Source: Aphanizomenon flos-aquae FACHB-1287
GTDB taxonomy: Bacteria; Cyanobacteriota; Cyanobacteriia; Cyanobacteriales; Nostocaceae
Length of the DNA stretch: 64,000 bases
Reading direction: 5' to 3'
Assembly (NCBI RefSeq): GCF_014698755.1
Contig: NZ_JACJTO010000014.1
Span: forward strand, 32,248 to 96,247
Shown: positions 26,846 through 34,788 of the stretch, piece by piece
Layout of the letters: each line of letters begins with the position of its first letter
How positions within the stretch are numbered: the first letter of the stretch is position 1
Made by a program: the position numbers and the translations under genes
The notes under the pieces: model-generated
Told to the model about the DNA's origin: nothing
Seen by the model: only the letters and a program-made list of their open reading frames with translations
The model's database searches: none

Positions 26846-27098
26846 CTCAGGGGTTTCATAGCTATCAGCAATAGTCTTGAGAATTAATGTATATAAAAAT
26901 GTGGTTTCTGATCCTCAATCACCCAAAGCCAGAGATTCTCGATTAATTGGGATAACATCTGTTAAAGATGATGCAACGGAGGTGATCTTTCACGATTTAA
27001 TTCCGGTTACAGAAATTGAGGAAATTCTCTTGTCAAATATTCCCCAATTACCTTTACAATTTAAATTCCTAGCAGTTACCGAAAATATAAAAGTCATT

Positions 27099-27872
27099 AT
27101 GTTGTCTAAAAGAATCTTACCTTGTCTAGATGTCAAGGCGGGCAGAGTTGTCAAGGGAATTAACTTTGTTAATCTTAAGGATGCTGGTGATCCTGTAGAA
27201 CTGGCCAAGGTTTATAATGAAGCCGGTGCAGATGAGTTAGTGTTTCTAGATATTACTGCTACTCATGAAGATAGGGCCACGATTATTGATGTCGTTTACC
27301 GGACTGCTGAACAGGTATTCATTCCCCTCACTGTCGGTGGTGGGATTCAAACCTTAGAAAATGTTAAAGATTTATTACGAGCTGGGGCTGATAAGGTTAG
27401 TATTAATTCTGCGGCCGTCAAAAATCCAGATTTAATCACCCAAGCAAGCGATCGCTTTGGTAATCAGTGTATTGTTGTAGCTATTGATGCTAGACGTAGA
27501 CTTGATCCTGAGAATCCCGGTTGGGATGTATATGTTCGCGGTGGTAGGGAAAATACTGGCATTGATGCCCTCTGGTGGGCTGAACAAGTCACAAAACGCG
27601 GAGCTGGAGAATTATTAGTCACAAGTATGGACGCTGATGGAACTCAAGCTGGTTATGATTTGGACTTGACAAAAGCGATCGCTAATGCTGTGGAAATTCC
27701 CGTAATTGCTTCTGGTGGTGCGGGAAATTGTGAACACATTCACACTGCTTTAACTCAAGGTAAAGCCGAAGCCGCACTTTTAGCCTCTTTGTTACATTTT
27801 GGGCAACTCAGTGTAGCACAAATTAAAAATTATTTGCAAGAACGCAATGTTCCTGTCCGTCTCTCTCATTGA
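27099..27872 (+). CDS. hisF: imidazole glycerol phosphate synthase, cyclase subunit
   Basis: Closes the imidazole ring with ammonia from HisH, giving imidazole glycerol phosphate and AICAR; histidine pathway, cytoplasm. A (beta/alpha)8 barrel of 257 residues opens [20 protein letters not shown], whose Asp is catalytic. AIDARR carries the second catalytic Asp, with [12 protein letters not shown] and GGAGNCEH as further hallmarks. The frame continues open 222 bases upstream to a TTG at 26877, but the ATG at 27099 starts exactly where all HisF proteins start. The partner hisH is at 40742-41377, not adjacent. Confidence 0.97.
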   Translation: MLSKRILPCLDVKAGRVVKGINFVNLKDAGDPVELAKVYNEAGADELVFLDITATHEDRATIIDVVYRTAEQVFIPLTVGGGIQTLENVKDLLRAGADKVSINSAAVKNPDLITQASDRFGNQCIVVAIDARRRLDPENPGWDVYVRGGRENTGIDALWWAEQVTKRGAGELLVTSMDADGTQAGYDLDLTKAIANAVEIPVIASGGAGNCEHIHTALTQGKAEAALLASLLHFGQLSVAQIKNYLQERNVPVRLSH

Positions 27873-27970
27873 TATCAAATACAGCGACCAACTCATCTAT
27901 GGAATGTAGAACACAGTTTTCCAAAACAGTGTTACGATAAGGGTACTTCTATGAAGAAATATTAAGAAAT

Positions 27971-28162
27971 ATGTTGATTCCTATTTTAATCTTTGATGTG
28001 GCACTTGTAGCATGGTCGCTACACCTGATGGAAAAGGCCTATGAGCATAAAGAATTTTCTCTCGTGTTGGCTGGTATACTAGTAGCCTTAGCAGCAGCAG
28101 CCATGCTGGTAGTTTATTTTCTAATGGGAAACTGTATGACTTATTTGTTACAAGTTGCCTAG
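27971..28162 (+). CDS. small two-helix membrane protein
   Basis: 63 residues, almost wholly two hydrophobic helices (residues ~2-20 and ~29-55) separated by a short charged loop EKAYEHKEFS. Small membrane proteins of this shape are common in cyanobacteria. I do not recognise the family. It lies 100 bp after hisF on the same strand and may be read through from it. Confidence 0.6.
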   Translation: MLIPILIFDVALVAWSLHLMEKAYEHKEFSLVLAGILVALAAAAMLVVYFLMGNCMTYLLQVA

Positions 28163-28271
28163 AGAATATTCAAGTAAGAGGTAAGAGTAAAGAAGTTTTC
28201 AGTAATTTTAAGTTTCTTTACACAGTTTTATTTTATTGTGTTGACCTACTTATGTTAAGGATTTAGCAACT

Positions 28272-28964
28272 GTGCGAGATGATTTACAGGGTTTGGATAT
28301 TAGTCATGATCAACTTAAAAATGCGACTAACTTACCTGTTAATAATAAATTAATAATTATTACTAATATTATTCAGCAGTTTATTAGAAAATCGCTAAAA
28401 AAAGCTCAACAAACAGAAAAACCGACTGTAATTTTTGCGGGACTGACTATTTTCGTTTGTACCTACCTATTTTTAGTAAAAATACCATTTTGGATATCAA
28501 TCATATTTGTTTTATGGGTATGTGGAACAACACAAACTCTATTATATTTACTATGGAAAGGAAAAAATAAGTTTCTCAACAGGAATATGACAAATTCTTT
28601 GCGGATTCTACTAAATGATGTAGAAAGATATAATTCCGTTATTAAAGCTATAGATATTAATGACCAAATCGAAGATGTTGGTAACTTAGGAGTAGGTATA
28701 CAAGAAAGAGAAAAAGTATTAGAAGCACTCGAATTAACTAGAAATGATTTAATACGGGCTTTAAAAACAGAGAGAATTTTGCGAGAGAATAAACATTTTA
28801 TTATCACCAATTCTAATTTATTTACCAATAATTTAGCCACTTTGGCATCAATGCAAGTGAGTGAAGAAGCCACCGAACATGGTAGAATATTAAATGAAGC
28901 GTTACAAATTTCCTTAGATGTGCAGGAAGAAATGAAAAGACTGCAAAGCAAAAATGAGCATTAA
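28272..28964 (+). CDS. conserved hypothetical membrane protein
   Basis: 230 residues starting at GTG. The polar N-terminus (~1-50) precedes two close membrane helices (~52-95). A long helical, charged C-terminal part follows with the words LEALELTRNDLIRALKTERI and EMKRLQSKN, probably a coiled coil. No enzymatic motif is visible. Function unknown. Next gene 118 bp downstream on the same strand. Confidence 0.65.
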   Translation: MRDDLQGLDISHDQLKNATNLPVNNKLIIITNIIQQFIRKSLKKAQQTEKPTVIFAGLTIFVCTYLFLVKIPFWISIIFVLWVCGTTQTLLYLLWKGKNKFLNRNMTNSLRILLNDVERYNSVIKAIDINDQIEDVGNLGVGIQEREKVLEALELTRNDLIRALKTERILRENKHFIITNSNLFTNNLATLASMQVSEEATEHGRILNEALQISLDVQEEMKRLQSKNEH

Positions 28965-29082
28965 TACATAATATGTGTTTAGATATAAAATATAGCTAGA
29001 GAAAATACTTTCACTTTTCTCTCTTCTTCTAACTCCTCCCTGAACGTAAATTCTGCTAAATCCTATTTTACAAATTTTGAAA

Positions 29083-29847
29083 ATGAACTGGCAAGAAATT
29101 AGAGGCACCTGGGTACTTGTTCCGTCTAATCCTATCGGGATTATTCATTTTTTAGGTGGTGCATTCGTAGCTACATTACCACATTTAACCTATCGTTGGT
29201 TACTCGAACATCTAGCAGATAAAGGATATCTAATTATTGCTACACCTTTTGTGAATACATTAGATCATATAGCGATCGCTAAATCTGTACTTCTCAAATT
29301 TGAATATACTCTAGAAAGGTTACAAGACTCTGGAGAAATCCGCAAACTTTACCTGCCAATTTATGGAATAGGACATAGTATGGGTTGTAAACTCCATTTA
29401 CTCATTGGTAGTATGTTTTCAGTTCAACGTGCCGGCAATATTTTAATATCTTTTAATAACTTTGCTGCTAATGAAGCTATACCTTTAGTAGAACAATTAA
29501 ATTCTCAATTAGATATTGAATTTACACCTACACCTACACAAACTCACCGAATAATTCAAGAAAGCTATCAGATTCGGCGAAATTTATTAATAAAATTCAA
29601 TAAAGATACCTTGGATCAATCAGCAACCTTAACCACAATTTTACAACAACTTTTTTCTGATATGGTGACAACACAAACTTTATCAGGAACTCATACCACA
29701 CCCTTAGGACAAGATATTAAATGGCAACCAGGAAGTTCTTTCAGTCCTTTTGATGCTTTAGGACAATGGTTAAAACAAGAAGTCTATCGAGATTTAAACC
29801 AATTAAAACAAGTTATATTGTTTTGGCTAAATCCCCTTTCCTATTGA
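29083..29847 (+). CDS. DUF1350 alpha/beta-hydrolase-like protein
   Basis: 254 residues in the DUF1350 family of cyanobacteria and plants. The N-terminus reads WVLVPSNPIGIIHFLGGAFV, and a nucleophile-elbow-like YGIGHSMGCKLHLLIGS (~95-111) suggests an alpha/beta hydrolase with Ser as nucleophile. Substrate unknown. An in-frame TTG occurs two codons earlier; the ATG at 29083 is preferred. Its stop is only 4 bp from the response regulator start, so the two are likely cotranscribed. Confidence 0.85.
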   Translation: MNWQEIRGTWVLVPSNPIGIIHFLGGAFVATLPHLTYRWLLEHLADKGYLIIATPFVNTLDHIAIAKSVLLKFEYTLERLQDSGEIRKLYLPIYGIGHSMGCKLHLLIGSMFSVQRAGNILISFNNFAANEAIPLVEQLNSQLDIEFTPTPTQTHRIIQESYQIRRNLLIKFNKDTLDQSATLTTILQQLFSDMVTTQTLSGTHTTPLGQDIKWQPGSSFSPFDALGQWLKQEVYRDLNQLKQVILFWLNPLSY

Positions 29848-29851
29848 TCCC

Positions 29852-30988
29852 ATGTTTGAAATCTTAATCATTGATGATGACCAATCTATCCAAATATTCC
29901 TCAAAAGAATATTAGAAAAACAAGGTTATAAAGTTATTACTGCAAGTACGGGAGAGGAAGGAATTTTCAGAACCATGGATTCACCTCCAGCCCTAATTAT
30001 ATGTGATTGGATTATGCCCGGATTAAGTGGTATAGAAGTATGCGATATCATTAAAAAAGATCCCAAATTATCCACCACATTTTTTATCCTATTAACATCT
30101 TTAGATTCAGTTGCTAATCGAGTTAAAGGATTAGATGCTGGTGCGGATGATTTTATCACTAAACCCATTGAACAAAATGAACTACAAGCCAGGGTAAGAG
30201 CCGGTTTACGTCTACATCAATTAAGTCAGGATTTACATACCCAAAAGCTACTTTTAGAAACAGAATTAGCCGAAGCTACAGAATATGTAAAATCCCTTTT
30301 ACCCCTACCCATAAATCAACCCTTGAGTATCAAGTTTACGTTTTTACCATCACGGCAATTAGGTGGCGATTGTTTTGATTATAATTGGCTTGATACTGAT
30401 TCTTTAGCTATTTACCTACTAGACGCTGCTGGACATGGACTTAAAGCCACCCTACCGGCCATTTCTGTCTTAAATCTCTTACGTTCCCGCGCTCTCAAAG
30501 ATTTAAATTACTATCAGCCCAGTGAGGTATTAGCAGCTTTAAACACTACCTTTCAAATGAATTATCAAAATGATAAATATTTTACGATTTGGTATGGAGT
30601 TTATAATCGAGTTAGCCGTCAATTAACATATTCTAGTGCTGGACATCCACCTGCAATTATTCTTTCTGGAAATTCTCCTATTAATACAGAGGTAAAAAGA
30701 TTAAAAACTCCAGGAGTACCTGTGGGGATGTTTCCTGAAGCTAAATATGTTAATGCTTGTTGTCATATTGAAAAATCTAGTACCCTTTATATTTTTAGTG
30801 ACGGTGCTTACGAAATTACTCAATCAAATGGTACTCTTTGGAGTTTAGAAGGTTTCATTCAGATTTTAATTAGCTTACAGTATTCTGTTGATAACCAACT
30901 TGATTATATACTGGATTATCTAATTAATTTAAACTCCAAAGATACATTTGAGGATGATTTATCTATTCTCCAAGTGAAATTTGATTAA
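29852..30988 (+). CDS. response regulator with PP2C-type (SpoIIE/RsbU) phosphatase domain
   Basis: 378 residues. The receiver domain (1-120) has the acidic pair DDD at 8-10, the phosphoacceptor Asp in ICDWIMPG (~52) and the Lys of FITKPIEQNELQARV. A coiled linker (~125-150) leads to a SpoIIE-type PP2C phosphatase (~165-375) with GGDCFDY, LLDAAGHG, SSAGHPPAI and FEDDLSILQVKF, which contain the metal-binding aspartates. It would dephosphorylate a STAS antagonist when phosphorylated. A STAS gene faces it with adjacent stop codons, supporting a partner-switching module. Confidence 0.92.
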   Translation: MFEILIIDDDQSIQIFLKRILEKQGYKVITASTGEEGIFRTMDSPPALIICDWIMPGLSGIEVCDIIKKDPKLSTTFFILLTSLDSVANRVKGLDAGADDFITKPIEQNELQARVRAGLRLHQLSQDLHTQKLLLETELAEATEYVKSLLPLPINQPLSIKFTFLPSRQLGGDCFDYNWLDTDSLAIYLLDAAGHGLKATLPAISVLNLLRSRALKDLNYYQPSEVLAALNTTFQMNYQNDKYFTIWYGVYNRVSRQLTYSSAGHPPAIILSGNSPINTEVKRLKTPGVPVGMFPEAKYVNACCHIEKSSTLYIFSDGAYEITQSNGTLWSLEGFIQILISLQYSVDNQLDYILDYLINLNSKDTFEDDLSILQVKFD

Positions 30989-31318
30989 TTAACTGGCAGA
31001 AACTAAAAGATTATTAAATGCGTCTTTATTAGGAACAATCGTAAATATACTATCTATGCCAGTTAATTCAAATAATATCCTAACTTGCTCATTAATTGAA
31101 CATATAACCATCTTGATACCAGATTCTTGTAAGGTTTTAAATGTTAAAACCAACGCACCTAGTCCAGAACTATCCATAAAGATGACACTTTGGCAATCAA
31201 TTAATACAATTTTGATGCCACTGGTAATCACTTCTTTAATAGTTTCCTGAAAACCGTGAGAGGTAGTAGCATTAAAGTTTTGACTAAGTGCAATCACTTT
31301 CACTTGCGGATTGATCAT
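30989..31318 (-). CDS. STAS-domain anti-sigma factor antagonist
   Basis: 109 residues forming one STAS domain. IVLIDCQSVIFMDSSGLGAL carries the serine that is phosphorylated in SpoIIAA/RsbV proteins (DSSGLG, ~50-55). It is convergent with the PP2C phosphatase gene, with the two stops touching at 30988/30989. The phosphatase is therefore its likely activator. The kinase/anti-sigma partner is not in the window. Confidence 0.9.
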   Translation of the reverse strand: MINPQVKVIALSQNFNATTSHGFQETIKEVITSGIKIVLIDCQSVIFMDSSGLGALVLTFKTLQESGIKMVICSINEQVRILFELTGIDSIFTIVPNKDAFNNLLVSAS

Positions 31319-31523
31319 ATTCTCATCTTAATTTATTTAAGAATTTTTGATTTTATTAGTATATAGTAACATGAGATTATAAACAGGCATTTTGTACACA
31401 AAAATATTCACAAAGCTTTAATTAAAAATTCACGAAAGTTCCTGAAAAACAAAATAGGAAATTTACAGATTTTTTTTAGAAATTTATTAGCAAACAATCA
31501 TTAGATTCAAAAGAATATAAACT

Positions 31524-32189
31524 TTATATAGGACTTACTCTGGCTCGGTATAGAAGTTGCTCATAATGCATATAACCAGGATAACGCACCTTCACAATTT
31601 CTCCTGGTTGTGCTGTTCCCTCTAGTAATTGATGAAATTGGGGATTATAGGGAATTTGATCACCTACGGAAGCGATCGTTTTCACATCCCAAGCTTGCAA
31701 TAATGTCTCCAGGGGTTTATCCACCAAAGGTAATATTTTTACTGCTGCTAATTGATGATCTTCTCTAGCTCTAGATGCTGCTGTTGGCCATTGTAGTAAC
31801 AAAGATTCCAATATTTGTAAACTCGACCGCTGAAACTCCTGTTTTAATACTTCTCGTTGTTGTCCCATTGACAACTTGATTCGCTCATATTCAACTTGTA
31901 AATCTGTAATTTGCTTTAATAAGTCTATATTTTTATAATCAGACTGAGTTTTGTTTAAAGAATATAAACCACCAATACCGAAAGTTTCTACCAACTCAGT
32001 CCAGGACACCTGTAAAACCTGGGAAAGTTTTACCAATACCTCCACCCGCATCTGGGCGATTTTTCCCCTCCGCAACTGCAAAATTTGCCACTGTGAAACC
32101 CCAGCAGCAAGGCTTAAAGCTTTAAAACTAGCAAAACCGGCTTTTTGCATGGAATTTCGCAAATTATCGGTAAAATCAATTTCCGGCAT
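31524..32189 (-). CDS. XRE-type HTH fused to a GrpE-like C-terminal region
   Basis: About 221 residues. Residues ~10-65 form a helix-turn-helix of the Cro/C1 type (FASFKALSLAAGVSQWQILQ then a basic helix LRRGKIAQM). Residues ~85-125 are coiled coil. The C-terminus (IPYNPQFHQLLEG, GEIVKVRYPGYMHYEQLLYRARV) resembles the GrpE beta domain and the 9339-9890 protein. It may recruit or regulate an Hsp70 at DNA. The frame opens at a TTG (32210), but the ATG at 32189 is preferred. The GrpE relation is by eye. Confidence 0.65.
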   Translation of the reverse strand: MPEIDFTDNLRNSMQKAGFASFKALSLAAGVSQWQILQLRRGKIAQMRVEVLVKLSQVLQVSWTELVETFGIGGLYSLNKTQSDYKNIDLLKQITDLQVEYERIKLSMGQQREVLKQEFQRSSLQILESLLLQWPTAASRAREDHQLAAVKILPLVDKPLETLLQAWDVKTIASVGDQIPYNPQFHQLLEGTAQPGEIVKVRYPGYMHYEQLLYRARVSPI

Positions 32190-32459
32190 AAAATATGGGC
32201 TATAAAGCAAGAATTGGATAAATCATACTCATAATGACTTTGATTTGCAAGTATGCCGAAAAAAAGACGTAATGGTATTATAGAAGCGCGTAAGCAAAAA
32301 TAAAGTAAAAATATATGATATTCCCCATTGGTAATTATCTAGATTTAGGTTAGTTATTGGTGGTTCTTTCTGCCCCCCTGCATTTTCTTCTCATTAGTAA
32401 TTTGGGTTAATTAATTTAAAACTTCTCCGACAGCATAAGGGCAAACAGAATTAGTTTTC

Positions 32460-34037
32460 ATGAAAATATTTATTTGGCGTTTTTCCTACAGATTAGTAAC
32501 AACCCTGTGTCTATTGGGATTGACAGCTGCATCAGAACCCATGGGCAAAAATCAGGATGTAGTATTGCAAATTGGCATTGTCCAACGATTTGGGGCTAAA
32601 CCCACGGATAAATTAGAATTAGCACCAACAAAAGGCGATCGCCTCACATTAAAATTTGCAGTGGGTATTCAGAAACAAACCTTAGTCACAGATAAACCCA
32701 TCCAGTTAGCAACAGTTATGCAACCCTTAACCTCACCAGTGGTTCAGGAGGTATTAGTGCTGGGAGATTTTCGGACCTTTGAAACAGCGGAAGATCAGGC
32801 CAAACGCTGGAGTGATCAAGGTATAGAAGCAGAAATAGCCCAACCAGAACGGTGGCAAGTATGGGCAAAACGGGACGTTTACAACAGCCCCTTAATTCGT
32901 CGCTTACTATTACAAAGTATAAAAACATCCGGCGATAAAAATGCTTACTTGTCAACCAACATTCAGCAGAAAGTCCCAAAAATTACCTGGGTAGTTAACG
33001 GTAAAAATTATAGTCCAAATTATCTAGAAGTAACAGCGGGTAAGGACTTAGTTAAAGTCAATACAAATGAGCAGCCAGAGCAAAAACGTGTTTACGCAGG
33101 AAAAATCACCTTGCAGCCTAACGCCCACGGGCATTATACCTTAGTAAATACAGTACCACTAGAAACCTATGTGCGGGGAGTTTTACCCCATGAAATTGGT
33201 ACAGACGCGCCCATGGCAGCCCTAGAAGCACAAGCCATCATTGCTCGCACCTATGCCTTACGCAATGTCCGCAGATTTACTGTAGATAATTATCAATTAT
33301 GTGCTGATACACACTGTCAAGTTTATCAAGGACTCAGCGGAACTGCCAAAAATACAGATCAGGCCATCGCCTTAACTAGATCTCAGGTACTCACTTATAA
33401 TCATGAAATAGTTGATGCTTTGTATTCTTCTACTACGGGTGGTGTCACCGCTAACTTTAGTGATATCTGGAATGGTGAAGACCGTCCCTATTTAAAACCA
33501 GTGCTAGATGCAGTTAATCAAAATATCTGGAACTTATCGACTCAAAGTCTAGCAGATGATCAGAACTTCCAACAATTTATAAATCTCAAAGCCGGATTTA
33601 ATGAGAGTAAATGGGATATATTCCGTTGGCACAGAGAAACGGATATTGATAAAATTACCAAAGACTTGCAAAAATTCTTACAGTCTAAAAAAAGCCCCTA
33701 TAGCAATTTCCAAAAACTCCAGGCCATGTCTGTGGTTCAGCGTAGTTCCAGCGGACGGATATTAAAGCTGGCCATTAAAACAGATATTGGTATTTTCACC
33801 TTAGAAAAAGATGAAGTTCGTAGTGCCTTTGCAGCACCTATTAGCACGCTTTTTTATATTCAACCTTTAAATAAAGGTCAAAAAAATCTTTGGGGATATG
33901 CTTTTATTGGAGGTGGCCTAGGACACGGAGTAGGCTTAAGTCAAACAGGAGCGCAAAATTTAGCCAAATTGGGTTGGTCTAGTGCCAAGATTTTAGAGTT
34001 TTATTATCCTGGCACTAAAATTAGAGAGCATCGGTAA
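32460..34037 (+). CDS. SpoIID/LytB-domain protein
   Basis: 525 residues. It has an N-terminal hydrophobic signal segment (~12-25), a region of ~150 residues with a SPOR-like character (FRTFETAEDQAKRWSDQGI), and a SpoIID domain from ~215 to 520. Hallmarks are VPLETYVRGVLPHEIG, ALEAQAIIARTYALRN, the Ser-Thr-Thr-Gly-Gly of YSSTTGGVTA, and the closing GHGVGLSQTGAQ. SpoIID proteins are lytic transglycosylases acting on denuded peptidoglycan. In cyanobacteria it is probably periplasmic and involved in cell-wall remodelling. Confidence 0.9.
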   Translation: MKIFIWRFSYRLVTTLCLLGLTAASEPMGKNQDVVLQIGIVQRFGAKPTDKLELAPTKGDRLTLKFAVGIQKQTLVTDKPIQLATVMQPLTSPVVQEVLVLGDFRTFETAEDQAKRWSDQGIEAEIAQPERWQVWAKRDVYNSPLIRRLLLQSIKTSGDKNAYLSTNIQQKVPKITWVVNGKNYSPNYLEVTAGKDLVKVNTNEQPEQKRVYAGKITLQPNAHGHYTLVNTVPLETYVRGVLPHEIGTDAPMAALEAQAIIARTYALRNVRRFTVDNYQLCADTHCQVYQGLSGTAKNTDQAIALTRSQVLTYNHEIVDALYSSTTGGVTANFSDIWNGEDRPYLKPVLDAVNQNIWNLSTQSLADDQNFQQFINLKAGFNESKWDIFRWHRETDIDKITKDLQKFLQSKKSPYSNFQKLQAMSVVQRSSSGRILKLAIKTDIGIFTLEKDEVRSAFAAPISTLFYIQPLNKGQKNLWGYAFIGGGLGHGVGLSQTGAQNLAKLGWSSAKILEFYYPGTKIREHR

Positions 34038-34103
34038 TTGGGAATTGGTAAAACTCCTAGCCAATCCCCAACCCTTTTTGTACTGAAGTCTTGTGACTAA
34101 AGC

Positions 34104-34400
34104 TTAGTAAAGATCTTCTTCTTTGTGAGTTTCGATGGTGACATCAGAAGTAGGATAAGCCACACAAGTCAATACATATCCACCTTCGATTTGATCATCA
34201 TCTAAGAAGGACTGATCGGATTGGTCAATAGCACCAGTAACAAGTTTACCAGCGCAAGTTGAGCAAGCACCAGCCCGACAGGAGTAGGGTAAGTCAAGTC
34301 CAGCGTCTTCTGCTGCATCTAGAATATAGGTGTCGTCGGGACAGTCAATAGTAGTCGGGGTGCCTTCTGCGTCTATTAGAGTAACTTTGTAAACAGCCAT
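34104..34400 (-). CDS. petF: plant-type [2Fe-2S] ferredoxin
   Basis: 98-residue soluble electron carrier that takes electrons from photosystem I to FNR and other enzymes. The [2Fe-2S] ligands are Cys in [14 protein letters not shown] plus the Cys of YVLTCVAYP. Acidic patches ([25 protein letters not shown]) are typical of vegetative-cell ferredoxin. The C-terminus ETHKEEDLY is the usual ending. ATG start, with AGGATAA 6 bases upstream. Single gene with about 190 bp of A+T-rich upstream region. Confidence 0.95.
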   Translation of the reverse strand: MAVYKVTLIDAEGTPTTIDCPDDTYILDAAEDAGLDLPYSCRAGACSTCAGKLVTGAIDQSDQSFLDDDQIEGGYVLTCVAYPTSDVTIETHKEEDLY

Positions 34401-34590
34401 TTAATTATCCTCTGTTGTGAAATCGGCAGTATAAGTAATCTTTAAGTAAATTTCACAGCTATTCTAAGATGATTAGCCGCGGCTTGAAATTTGCTTCAAT
34501 TCTGATACTAAGGGAAAAGTTAAAACTTATAACAGAAAATTAATCCCGATTAGTAATGAAATTTAGTTACTAATCACCCATAAGTTTTTG

Positions 34591-34755
34591 TTATATGACA
34601 TACTCACTGGGATAGATGTCAAAGAGGATTCTGGTGACATTTTTTATGCTGGTTTGATAATTACCATGGATTCCGGCTCTTCCTTCTCGCTCTTCGTCCA
34701 TTAGGGGTTCAATTCTTCCCTGCTCTTTAGAAAATAAAGACGCAGATAACATCAT
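34591..34755 (-). CDS. possible 54-residue small protein downstream of secA
   Basis: A short minus-strand frame starting ATGATG at 34755. It contains SKEQGRIEPLMDEEREGRAG and ends TRILFDIYPSEYVI. Amino-acid composition is protein-like, and a weak GAGG lies upstream. It begins 34 bp after the secA stop on the same strand. No family recognised; it might be the tail of a lost gene rather than a functional small protein. Confidence 0.35.
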   Translation of the reverse strand: MMLSASLFSKEQGRIEPLMDEEREGRAGIHGNYQTSIKNVTRILFDIYPSEYVI

Positions 34756-34788
34756 TCGTGCCTCTGCGTCTGTTGCAAGGAAAAAGCC

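Noticed and set aside
26877..27098. N-terminal extension of HisF
   Set aside because: HisF proteins begin at [15 protein letters not shown]; the upstream codons have no relation to the barrel, so the ATG at 27099 was used. Kept as a finding only because the frame is open.
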